The notes below the pieces were generated by a model that saw nothing but the letters and a program-made list of their open reading frames with translations, was not told the DNA's origin and searched no databases. From Phialophora verrucosa (lineage: Eukaryota > Ascomycota > Eurotiomycetes > Chaetothyriales > Herpotrichiellaceae), in the NCBI GenBank assembly GCA_002099365.1, contig MSED01000009.1:744001-808000 (forward strand): a stretch of 64,000 bases of DNA. The letters run 5' to 3'. Shown here one piece after another: positions 30,778-40,930 of this stretch. A program made the position numbers and the translations under genes. Within the stretch, counting starts at the first letter, position 1. Each line of letters starts with the position of its first letter.

Positions 30778-32736
30778 TTATTTTGCGACGGCTGTACGCT
30801 TCTCTTGGCCCTGTCTTTTCATCTCCTTGCGCATCTCATCCTTGATCCGCGAGATGGTGCCGACACCTCCATAGACCAATGCAGTATATACCATTGCCAC
30901 ATTCGCACCTGCGTTGAGCACTTCAAGTGCTTGTTTGCCGTTAGTGATACCTCCGGTCGCAAATATGACTTTGGGCTGATCAAGCAGACCCAGATGTGGC
31001 GGATCAGAATTAAGCCGCTCGAGGGCATCACGCTGCGCTTTGGGGGGAAGCCGTTCAATAGCCTCTTGGATAGAGCTGAGCTGCCGTCTCTCTACTGCAT
31101 CACGCACACCCGGGTCAGGAGCAGGGATCTCTTCGACCTGCGGATTAACATCTCCTGCTGGCGACTTGTCGAAAAGGCGATCGGTCGGGAGGTTGATTAG
31201 CGGTTGTTCAGCTGACGTGCCGTCCTGGATCATGCCATTGACTGGAACGACACCGCTGTCGACAGACGCAGTAAGCTTGTCGGAATCTTTCCCTGGCAAA
31301 CTCTCGGCACCCGTATGTGTGGTTCCGGCCGCAAGGCTGGCTTTGATAGCATCCGCTTCAGCTTCCAACGCCCCCTTCCTGGCAGTTTGCGAATCTGATG
31401 TTTCGATAGAGGGGGGTTTCTCTGCCAGATGTCTCCTGTATTTCTTCACTAGAGCAGTGACTCGCTCAAAAAGGTGAGGTCCGGAAAATCCGCCCCTCTC
31501 AAGCATATTTTGCTGCTCCGCCGGTGAATAGCCTTTGAACTGGGCTAACGCCTCGGGTCTGCGATTCGTGGTATTCCCAACTACCACTCCATCCACTCCA
31601 CTAGCCCAAACAGCGTCACATATCCCAGCAATCTGTTCATCTGAGTCCTCGTCGGGACTGACCTTAACCATGACAAAAGGCCGTGTCCGCCTATCCACCT
31701 TATGGGCTGCTTCGACCACGCCACTCAATATTCTCTTAAGCTTGTCTCCTTCTTGCAGAGACCGAAGACCAGGGGTGTTCGGGCTGGAGACATTGACGAC
31801 CAGAATGTCGGAATACGGGCCGAGGGTCTCAACGCAGTAGACATAGTCCTTCGTCACAGCCTCCACGTCGTTTTCTGGTGTGAACTTGTTTTTGGCAATA
31901 TTCACAGCAAGCAGTTTCCCTGGAGTCAGGCTTCCGGGGGGTACACCTGCGATGCCGTCCAGCACCGCTTTCTCTGCAATCTCGTCTTGACCGAGTCCCA
32001 GTGAGTGCGCAAATCTCCTGACCCTATTTCGGAGTTTCATTGCAACATAGTCGGCACCTTCAGAATTCAGACCATAGCGGTTAATCATCGCTTGCTGTGA
32101 GGTCAATCGAAACACTCGAGGCTTCTCATTGCCATCTTGTGGCATGGGGGTAGTGCCTCCGATCTCGATGATGGCAGGGCCAATTTCGAAAAGAGCATCC
32201 GGTATCTCGGCTTGCTTGTCTATGCCGGCGGAAGTAGCAATCGGGTTCCGGAGAAGCTGTCCAAAGACCTCGACTTCAAGGTCATGGTTCGCATCAGAAT
32301 CGCCCCGTTCGCGAGGGTGGAGTCCAAAGTCCCAGAGTGCTTTGAGAATGTGATTGCCGGCATGGTGAGCGTCTTCTGGATCAGGGTAGAATAACCTTAG
32401 GGTCGGAATCACGATGTAGCGGTGTGCGCTTGCACGGGTGTCCGTAATGTAGAAGTAGACGATCCCGGCGCCAAACACAAGAGTAGCACCCACGAGAAAA
32501 TCAACCAGCCGTGATGGTTTTGGGGGCGTTTCCGCAGACGTGGAGGCATGTCGCTTGAGTACATGGTTCGAGCTGCGGGAGTGGCCGAAGGTGAACATCA
32601 GAGCGTCCCGAGGGCGCTTGGAAAATGAGGTTACAGCTGTTCTCGACAGGCGAGGTAATGATCGAGGTGGGCTTCGAGCTTCTAGACTTCTAAGGAGCTC
32701 TCCCGCACCGCCCTGTCTGACGCTGAAACGGATCAT
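30778..32736 (-). CDS. Dihydroorotate dehydrogenase (quinone), mitochondrial, class 2
   Basis: Single exon, 652 residues from the ATG at 32736 (upstream in-frame codons are not ATG). The N terminus is Arg/Ser-rich with a mitochondrial presequence look, followed by one transmembrane helix (about 78-98, LVDFLVGATLVFGAGIVYFY), as in inner-membrane class 2 enzymes. The barrel shows NPIATSAGIDKQAEI, NRYGLNSEG, VNVSSPNTPGLRSLQ (catalytic Ser loop), VKVSPD, VVGNTTNRRP and the FMN-phosphate loop IFATGGI...GANVAMVYTALVYGG. It oxidises dihydroorotate to orotate for pyrimidine synthesis, passing electrons to ubiquinone. An insert of roughly 130-150 mostly low-complexity residues separates the GPHLFERV helix from the last FMN motifs; inserts at this place are common in fungal homologs. 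Confidence 0.94.
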   Translation of the reverse strand: MIRFSVRQGGAGELLRSLEARSPPRSLPRLSRTAVTSFSKRPRDALMFTFGHSRSSNHVLKRHASTSAETPPKPSRLVDFLVGATLVFGAGIVYFYITDTRASAHRYIVIPTLRLFYPDPEDAHHAGNHILKALWDFGLHPRERGDSDANHDLEVEVFGQLLRNPIATSAGIDKQAEIPDALFEIGPAIIEIGGTTPMPQDGNEKPRVFRLTSQQAMINRYGLNSEGADYVAMKLRNRVRRFAHSLGLGQDEIAEKAVLDGIAGVPPGSLTPGKLLAVNIAKNKFTPENDVEAVTKDYVYCVETLGPYSDILVVNVSSPNTPGLRSLQEGDKLKRILSGVVEAAHKVDRRTRPFVMVKVSPDEDSDEQIAGICDAVWASGVDGVVVGNTTNRRPEALAQFKGYSPAEQQNMLERGGFSGPHLFERVTALVKKYRRHLAEKPPSIETSDSQTARKGALEAEADAIKASLAAGTTHTGAESLPGKDSDKLTASVDSGVVPVNGMIQDGTSAEQPLINLPTDRLFDKSPAGDVNPQVEEIPAPDPGVRDAVERRQLSSIQEAIERLPPKAQRDALERLNSDPPHLGLLDQPKVIFATGGITNGKQALEVLNAGANVAMVYTALVYGGVGTISRIKDEMRKEMKRQGQEKRTAVAK

Positions 32737-33328
32737 GGCTAGATTAATCACCCAGACCCGGCTTTGCCAGACAGGAGCCCTGTTGCTGAGAGTAGAGAAA
32801 TGGTATCACACTCGAGAGAAGAGAGCAAACATGCGTGTGTTTGGATTTTGGGCATTCAGTTGACGGAGGTGATGCTGTCAAGCGTCTTTCCAAAACCGAA
32901 GACGTGATTCGCCGGGCTCTGATCTCGGCAAACCTGCCGCCGCTGTTTCGCTCAAGTCTCTTTCATCTTTCCCTCATCGCCTTTTCTCCTGTCTGAAAGC
33001 TTCTTTGCAGTATATGCCGCATACGAATGCGTCTCGCTCATGAATTGTTCCCGACCAGGAGCGGCACTTCTCGGCAGGCTCAAGTCGATCTCACTTCCAA
33101 AGACGGAAAATACTTGTAATGCTTCCAGAATCCTGAACTGTAATACGAGAGAACTTTGGCAAATTCTCTCCTTTCTTAGACAACTACTTGTTTGTGTATG
33201 ACGCCTTAAGTCTGTGTTTTTGGACAATGACCATGTCATGGCCTTCCAAGCACATTGTCGAGACTGGACACGATGATCACCCCGATTACCATTCCCGTGC
33301 AGTCTAATCTGCTCAGCAGTTCGCGAAG
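32737..33328. promoter_or_regulatory. Divergent intergenic region DHODH / HET protein
   Basis: About 590 bp between two divergent starts. No gene seen. Confidence 0.5.
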
Positions 33329-35554
33329 ATGGATCATATTCTGAAGATGAAGGACACCGTATACCCGGACATTGAAGTCCCCTACCTCTGCGATGACATG
33401 CCTTATTCCGAGCCATTCGAGACCTACCCAGAAAGGCTGGGCTTCACAACCACGGACCTTGTTGACCCGCTGCATTGCAATAAGCCTGCAACCGAAATAG
33501 ACTCACTCCTGCAGGCGTGGCTCTTCTTCGGCCTACTTCAGGCTATCTTTGGCCCTCTCTTCGAACGAGACCGCTTCATACGCCAAAATTCTGCTGGGCA
33601 GCGCATCATATACACCCAAAGACTGCGGCGGATCTCGGTTTATTTCTTCGAAAATCGACAGGATCCGTGGGAACCAGAATGGAGCCAAGAGTGGCGAAAG
33701 ATTTGCAGGCTGCTCACGCAGGTGAAAGCTGTTATTATCGAACGCGAGACGAATCACAAAGCTTTAGGAATCCCCCAGAGTCCCACAGAGCTCCTGATTG
33801 TGGTCGTCTTCCAGTTTCTGGCCAAGAGGCTGGCCCGGAACGAAGTTCGTAACTCGAATAATCTCCCGAATGGCCTTGTGGAAACTTGTATGGTCCAACG
33901 AGGCTGGTGCCCAAAACAAGTGGCGTATCTAACAGAGTCACTGCATGTGGAATGCCTATACATGATTTCCCGTATCAGTCGTCCGGATCCCCAGTTTCGA
34001 CATTCAAATGCTTGTGAGGTGGATTGTGTGGTCAATAAGGTGGATCGCGAGACATACAGAACTAAGCATGTGTGCCAGGACGGCTCCTGTCTCAATGCAA
34101 CAATGGATCAGGCCGAAACCCTTGCTATCCTCCAAGCCGGCCATTTGCCCCTTGTTTCGAACTGCGACTACTGTCAGCGCACTGCAATCGAGTTGCTTGA
34201 TAGTCAACACGCGGTCACATATATTGCAATCTCTCACGTATGGTCCCATGGGCTAGGTAACCCCAAAGAAAACTCGCTCCCGCGATGTCAACTGGCCCGG
34301 CTCGGTCGGATGGTCGCAAACCTCTATCCAGATTCGGAGGGCCCTGTGCCATACTGGATAGACACCCTTTGCGTACCCACGCACCCACCAGAAGCTCGGG
34401 CTCTAGCCATCCTAAATTTAAGGAGAACGTATCAGCAAGCTGATATGGTTTTGGTGGTGGACGCGTACCTGGAGCAGGTCGACTCTTTTAACCTCCTCGT
34501 GCCAGAGATTGCCCTGTATATCATTTGTTCGACATGGCTTACCCGACTGTGGACTTTGCAAGAAGGTGCCCTTGCACGCTCTCTGCATTTTCAGTTCGCT
34601 GACCGAATCGTTGACCTTGGACAGATTGAAAATACTTTGCGGCATGACAAGTCTGCCGAGGAATTCAGCTCTCTGTTGGGGGCGTTGATCAATTACCGCC
34701 ATGCGAATTACGGTGGCATGCATATCCCAGCGGCCGGGCTCATCCAGTTCCTCCATGCCTCCGTGCGCAATCGCTCAACGAGCTACGCGACCGACGAGGC
34801 GCTTTGTTTGGCTACCTTGGCGGGTCTACGAATGGAAGATGTTGCGTGTTTTACAGGAGAAGAAGACAGGATGTATCAATTTTGGCAGTCGTTGAGACCG
34901 ACTCCTTCAATGATGGCGTTCTGGACTGGTCCCAGGCTGAAGACCCCAGGGCGCAGATGGGCTCCGGCAACGCTGCGGGGCAATCTGGACCTGAGACTCG
35001 ATCAGCGGAGAGCAGCTGAAGAGGAACAAAACGAAGAGGAGAACATCTTCACGAAGCAGGGTATGATGCTGCGCGCGGCTGGGCTTTTGATCGATCAAGG
35101 TATAGGGCAAGAAGCAAAGTTTCTTGTGGCCGCTACCCCGGGGCATGTGGTGTTTAATGTCCGCAAGACTTCTATTACACCCGAGCCATTGGCATTGAAT
35201 TCGAAACCACGACGAACCAAGATGGAAGGATTCGGTTCTGCTTGTCTTGCGTTGATTCTTAAACGGGGCAAGCGTCTTGGACATGCTGAGTACGATGAAG
35301 CTGCAATTGACGACCATGCTATCCTAGTCAGGATCGAAGAAAGATCGCCAGATCATGTCTTGTTTGTTGGATTTGTTTCGAATGTATCGATCGACACGTT
35401 CGAGGTTGTCGACTCACAAGACCTCCAAACACTGAGGGGAACATGTACTGCTCTGGCAGGGACAGCAATCAAGCCAACAGTCATAGGTCACGACAACTTA
35501 TCAGTATTCACAGGAAAGATGCTGCTTGACAGTCAGCGATGGTGTTTGGGCTGA
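33329..35554 (+). CDS. HET (heterokaryon incompatibility) domain protein
   Basis: Single exon, 741 residues, start ATG at 33329. The HET domain lies around residues 295-440 with its signature blocks: YIAISHVWSHGL, then VPYWIDTLCVPTHPPE, then TWLTRLWTLQEGAL. HET domains act in fungal allorecognition and trigger cell death when incompatible strains fuse; most genomic copies have unknown partners. The 290 residues before it are helical with several cysteines (HVCQDGSC..., SNCDYCQRT) that may form a small metal or disulfide site. The C-terminal 300 residues have no repeat array (no WD, ankyrin or TPR seen), so this is not a NACHT/STAND type. No lesion seen. Confidence 0.9.
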   Translation: MDHILKMKDTVYPDIEVPYLCDDMPYSEPFETYPERLGFTTTDLVDPLHCNKPATEIDSLLQAWLFFGLLQAIFGPLFERDRFIRQNSAGQRIIYTQRLRRISVYFFENRQDPWEPEWSQEWRKICRLLTQVKAVIIERETNHKALGIPQSPTELLIVVVFQFLAKRLARNEVRNSNNLPNGLVETCMVQRGWCPKQVAYLTESLHVECLYMISRISRPDPQFRHSNACEVDCVVNKVDRETYRTKHVCQDGSCLNATMDQAETLAILQAGHLPLVSNCDYCQRTAIELLDSQHAVTYIAISHVWSHGLGNPKENSLPRCQLARLGRMVANLYPDSEGPVPYWIDTLCVPTHPPEARALAILNLRRTYQQADMVLVVDAYLEQVDSFNLLVPEIALYIICSTWLTRLWTLQEGALARSLHFQFADRIVDLGQIENTLRHDKSAEEFSSLLGALINYRHANYGGMHIPAAGLIQFLHASVRNRSTSYATDEALCLATLAGLRMEDVACFTGEEDRMYQFWQSLRPTPSMMAFWTGPRLKTPGRRWAPATLRGNLDLRLDQRRAAEEEQNEEENIFTKQGMMLRAAGLLIDQGIGQEAKFLVAATPGHVVFNVRKTSITPEPLALNSKPRRTKMEGFGSACLALILKRGKRLGHAEYDEAAIDDHAILVRIEERSPDHVLFVGFVSNVSIDTFEVVDSQDLQTLRGTCTALAGTAIKPTVIGHDNLSVFTGKMLLDSQRWCLG

Positions 35555-36893
35555 TCAGGATTTGTCGATGCCCCAGAGTCTCAGGAGTCGGGGTTCTGGT
35601 TTGACGCGGGCTCGGGTTTTCGAACAGGATATGCTGAGAAGCGCGTGGCGCCACAGCTCTGTGGATGAAAAGGTAGGGCTATGGCTTTCTTGTGCGATGA
35701 ACAACTGTACAAATGTTCTTGCCGGGTGCTTCGCGGTCACGCGGAGGCCAGGCCAGCTTGCAGATATCAATTGCCTTCGGGATGCCATCAATTTCCCCTG
35801 CACTTGTCTAGGTTTTCTCCGGTTTCCAACGATTTCCCCAGACCGAGGTCACTGATCATGCCGAAGACAATCATGCGACGACAATTAAGTCTTGTCGTTC
35901 TGGGCAAGGCTGAGGCCAGGGCGGTCGGCAGCGGCTTTAATTGGCAGAAGACGTTGAAAGTCTGCCTGGCGTTCGCCTCATGGCCTCGGCAAGTGCTAGG
36001 CGTTGAGCGCCGAAATGCGTCTACGAAATACGGATACGTCCTAACCCGGGTTTGACGAATAAGAGCACATGTGTTCAAAGCACGAGACCATCGGGTTCTA
36101 AATATACTGGAAAATTCTGTCGAAGTCCTGCAGAGTACCTCCTCTGGCCCTGCATTTGAGTAATTTTTGTGACAGTGAGCAGGACTGTCGAGGGGAGTCG
36201 AAGGGCAAGGCAGACTATTGCATCTTCCGGCCCCTTCAAGTCAAACATATAAACCGACCGGGAGGCTTTGGCCCTTTTCGATTTTCCAGCCTCAGGCACG
36301 GTTATTTATTGCTTTGCTGTATGCATGTCTCAGGATTATCCATCTTACATAACCTCACCGCAATTTGCACATTTCTGAGGACAGCCGAGCCAAACACGAG
36401 TCTAGACCGTTGGCATTTCGCGGTTTCAGGCGGGCTGAGTGGTCCGATTTCTGACGCAGACTGCCCAAAGAGGACCGAGGAGCGACAGACGTCTAACGCT
36501 GACGCAAGCACAGCACATCAGCAATATCAGCATCGCAGCTCCTGGGGTGGGCTGAAGACTCGCCCTCGTGTGCAGAGAGTCCAGGCGAATCCGCAAGGCC
36601 CAGCAGTGCACAGCCTTCCGTCCGCATCCGAGCGGGCCAGCCAACCATCAGCCTTCCGGCAACCAGCCTCTCGCAGCACCGGTCCCCTATTCATTTTATC
36701 CACAATAATCGTAATTGCGGATCCCGGGTTGATGTAAAGGCCCAGTGTGCGTGGTCACGTTTGATATTATATCTCTCAGTCAGCCCCGGACATCGAGGTA
36801 CGAGTGACTCTCTCTCCCCTTTCCTCCTCATTCCGTGCCCAAACACACCACAAGAGTACAGCCTCTGCCCCCTGGAGCCGAGATCTGCCAACG
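35555..36893. other. Intergenic spacer
   Basis: 1.3 kb without recognisable gene between the HET gene and the next unit. Many short frames on both strands, none with family features. Confidence 0.6.
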
Positions 36894-38209
36894 ATGGCCG
36901 CCGAGGACGCTCTCCCCTCATACAATGCATTATTCCCCGAAGAAGAGACTAACGTGGTGGTCAATGGCCGAAGACGCTACACAACAATCACCCTGCGTGA
37001 GATCTACTACCCGGGAGGCTGTCCCTGCCATCCCCGGGAGAGGAAACCCAGCAAGAAAGCGGGCAAGTCGAAACAACAAGACCGGTTAAGACCACCATCC
37101 AACACCTTTGAGCCAGATCCACTGCACGACTGTCTATGGCTCGGCCACGCGCGACCCACCTTCACCGAACGGTCCGCGAGCCAGAGCAGCGAGAGTTCGT
37201 CGAGGTCCAGCAGGAGCAACAGCAGCAGCACGACGAGCAACGAGGCTTCGAGTTCGACCCCACGCCGGGACTCGGTGGCCCCGTCCGCAGATTCCAAATC
37301 CTCAAAAGTACGCCCCTGGGACTGGTTTGCCCGCAGAACGTCCACTTCAGCGTAGTGAATGTGGACGCCGGGATAGCGCAGACCGGGCACGTGTTCGATT
37401 TATCGACGCCCTCGAATGAGCCGATCTTTGTGACGAATGAACTGAAATGGTGGAAGCAGAAGTATTTCCTGCCGCCATCGTTTGAGATCTTTCCCGGCGA
37501 TGCCCACGAGCATGCGACCCGGACACAGGCGGGTCGTCGGAAAGGTACCCAGCAGGGCGAGATCACCGGGTTACCACCACCACCGCGGCACGACAGCCTG
37601 GCCTTCGACTCCGGGAGTTCCAGCCACAGCACGACGGCTCCAACCGAGGGAAAAGGCTACCCTATTGCCCATATCAAGTACCGGGGCTGGCAAGGGCTTA
37701 CGGGCATGTCTATCTCGCTGACTCTCTATAACATCACGCCGGAGATGCACTACTATCACCACAACTATACCCACGGCCTTGCCGATGCTGACGACCATAG
37801 TTCGACGCCGGATATCCGGTCCCGATACCTCATCAGCCGCGCGGGCTGGAAACGCGAATACATCCTCACGCCAGGCGGGTACAAGTGGCGGTCTCCATCG
37901 CCGGTGGAGAAGAAGGACATTTTCGCCGCCCCGGCCGTGGACGATGCGACGCCCGTCGGGCACGGCAACCTCATCCTCGAGAATTCCGAGCAAGTTCCTG
38001 TGGCTCTGTATAAACAGCGACGAGACCACGAAGTGCTCGGCACGCTGACCGTCTTCCTCCAGCGCGTTAGTGAGAGCAGACGAGAAGGAATCGGCAAGAA
38101 TAGCCACGGTGGCCAGGATGGCAAAATCACCACCGAGGCAGTTCTGGCGAGCTGTTTAGCCGTCGTCACCTACGAGCGGGTTGGGTGGCAGAACTTGCTG
38201 GGTCGTTGA
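36894..38209 (+). CDS. Uncharacterised protein, exon structure uncertain
   Basis: Two overlapping plus-strand frames both look coding. Frame one starts at the ATG at 36894 (MAAEDALPSYNALF) and holds REIYYPGGCPCHPRER. Frame two is open from 37136 to the stop at 38209 and contains LVCPQNVHFSVVNVDAG, SLTLYNITPEMHYY, YLISRAGWKREYI and LENSEQVPVALYKQRR. One model joins 36894-37084 to 37291-38209 (GTTAAG...CCGCAG, 206 nt, 369 residues); this intron is long for the window. The other starts at the ATG at 37136 (357 residues) with the first frame as leader. The beta-rich second half, ending in a GTLTVF strand and a CLAVVTYERVGW helix, faintly recalls tubby/LURP-one folds, but I am not confident. No signal peptide or membrane segment. 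Confidence 0.55.
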
Positions 38210-40930
38210 TCTACAGAGCATTCATTTGATTGATTTGATTGATTCTATGATTCTTCTTCTTCCCACGGCATGGATGGATGGATGGGTGGGCGGACATTTG
38301 GAAGCGTTCTCGCATTCATTGATGTGATGATTACTGATGACTTTGATTCTTGTACGTACATGTACATGTATACATATTATATATACCCGGCACACCACCA
38401 GCACATGGATGGAGTTATTCCAGAGCACTCCGTATCTCTTCCCCGTTTTCATACCCTGATCACAATGCATGAGCTCAAACATACGCATGTACTGCTGTAA
38501 ACGCGTGTGGCTGCTCTGGCGGAGACAGAAAGAGTGTTTTATTTTCATGGGATCAATAACCAGTTCGCTCTCAGTTTCTGTCGAAGAGCAAGTATTTATG
38601 TCAAGTCGCAGTTGACGAGCGAGTCATACATACCCATCCAGCGAGCATGCAAGTGTGAAAATGGCATTCATGGCTCAATCGAAATGCCCATTAGGCCCAT
38701 TGCGCATAGCCATGATTACGAATCCGCCCTCGCAGGAATAGTGAGACCGCGCGTGCCTTGCCTGCCTTACGCTGGCTGCCCTTGCACGCCTGTCCAATTG
38801 CCAACTGCCCGCCCGATCTCAACACAGTCAGCAACATCTTACATACTCAGGCATGTTGTCTGTATGTTGTCCCTTTGTCTCGTCTGTCTGCGTGCGTTTC
38901 CGCGTATGAGCTACAGTATGAGCCATGCACTTGCACATGTTCGTGTTGCCTTGGGCATGCGTACGAGTACTTCGTATGCTCCAGTATGACCTAGGCCCAA
39001 GTCCTTCATCCTCCTGCTGCCCTCCGTCTCGGGTCTCGCGCTCACCTGATTCCGTTGGTTCTTCTTCTCTGTTCGGGGCTCTGTTCTGCTCGTTCCTCGG
39101 TCCTCGCTTCACCCCGCCCTGCCCAGCCTAGCCCCCCACTTATCCCCTATTTTATGTCTTGTTGTGCACTTGCACGAGTACTCGCACCCGCATTTTGACC
39201 TGGGTTTGCATTTCCGGGGTTACTTTTTTCTGCATTTTGGCACACCATTCACTTTTCACCGGGAAGACCGGCGGCGCCGGATCTGGCGGGCGGGACTTGA
39301 CGGAGTCCGGATTGATGGCATATAACTTTTACGAGGACCTTGGAAGAAGTGGCCAGTACAAGTGCTCGTTGCCAGCAGCCCAGTGGCCAGTATGAGTGCT
39401 TGTTGTAGTCGAAGCGAGGTAAAGCGAGGTAAAGCGAGTCCAGGCAAGCGAACTGAGTACTCAACTCGAACTCACACCATAATCGCAATGCGACAGGTAT
39501 GGCGTACTTGGATCTGTGCAGACCACATTATGAATGTATGTACCATATCTCGAGACTCTTTAAGGGCGTGAATTCGTAGATCGTGATAAAGTATATTAAG
39601 CAAATGTTCCTCCTCCCTATAATCAGAAGGACTCCATTCGGTTCTGTATGGTCTGAGGTACGGAGTACGAGTACACAGAGGATAGCTAAGGTTCGAAGGT
39701 GGGCATGCACTCACGGCGAACATAGTACGGTGTATGCATGCGTGTTGGGTTTGCACACTCCTCGGGGTCGGGATCATGGTTTCCCCATCGTCCCGGCCAC
39801 CCGGAAGGAGCAAGTCGGTCAAGATACTGCGTACATAGTGATATGTACTATGCATTGCGTAACTCGTACTCGTGCTGTCAATGTTTGTTCAAAAGCGACC
39901 TTTGGCACGACACTTGCAGGATCGTGGAGTCCTAACTGCCGGGGGCGGTGATGAACATCCTCGGATCAACGTTGTTAGTACTTCAAGCCCATCGGTTCCG
40001 TCATTTCCATTTCTCAATCTGACACTTCCGGTTCAGGTAAGCACGGCAAGCACCGTGTATGGATGCTGGCTGAAGTGAGGCTTGCCGTCTGCTGCGGTGC
40101 CCCTTCAGCAAACGCTTGGTACATCTCGCGAGACCTTGACTTCTGCAGGGAACAAGCTGAGATGGGGCTATATCTTCCCTGAAAAAGCCAGGGTCAAGAT
40201 CCACCAAACTCTATTTGCTGGTATAAGTCGCTCGACGATGTGAGCATGGCAGGCAAAACGTATATTTCCTTCTGGTAGTCTTTGTTGTCCTGTTTGTGCT
40301 TCCATGCCCGCGGCCGATGGTGTAGACGTCAGTCCGTGATATTCCTAATGCATACGGACTGGTATTGGTATCGGGCGCCATCTCGAGTGGATGACGGTGA
40401 AAGCGCTCCTGTCAAATGCCTCTATACTCCGTACTACTCGTAGAGTGTGAAAGAACAATGACGTTCTCGCATTGCCAGCTAGGACCACTTACTCGTAGAA
40501 TACCAAGGCAGATTCATTTAGAAGGCGTGCTCGGCTCATCTATTGGTGATAAAAAAAAAGTAGGCTTAACCGTTCCTCTGCAGTGCTTCTTCCATGAGAA
40601 AGCAGTCAGAAGGAAACGAAGTTTCATAAGGCGGGAAGATTTCAGCTCGTGAAGCCCGTCCAGCATTGCATCCACGGCGCAACATACACCATTTCTGGCT
40701 TCACCACCGTGTTGGACAATCTAAAAACTGTACTCGTACCATGGCTCGGCCGCAAGTCGGGGCCTATAGTGTCCTGGAACTGTGGTAAATCTCTGCGGAT
40801 GATGGTATTCCTATAACTAGTCTGTGGCTGCTATGTAATGATAGTCACCGCCGTCCGCGAATGGCCTCCCGTTCGATGCAGTCTCGCCCCGGTCTCGGGA
40901 TCCGCCTCCCTATTCCCAATTGCTACTGAT
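38210..40930. other. Long gene-poor spacer with simple repeats
   Basis: 2.7 kb with no supported gene. It includes TTGA repeats at about 38228-38241, GGAT repeats at about 38269-38283, a TA-rich stretch near 38370-38386, and a 10-bp direct repeat (AGCGAGGTAA, two full copies plus a partial) at about 39413-39436. Frames here are short and low in coding character. Confidence 0.65.

Noticed and set aside
39660..39720. GGTTCGA-like box suggesting a tRNA T-arm
   Set aside because: No matching acceptor or D-arm could be seen; no tRNA supported anywhere in the window.
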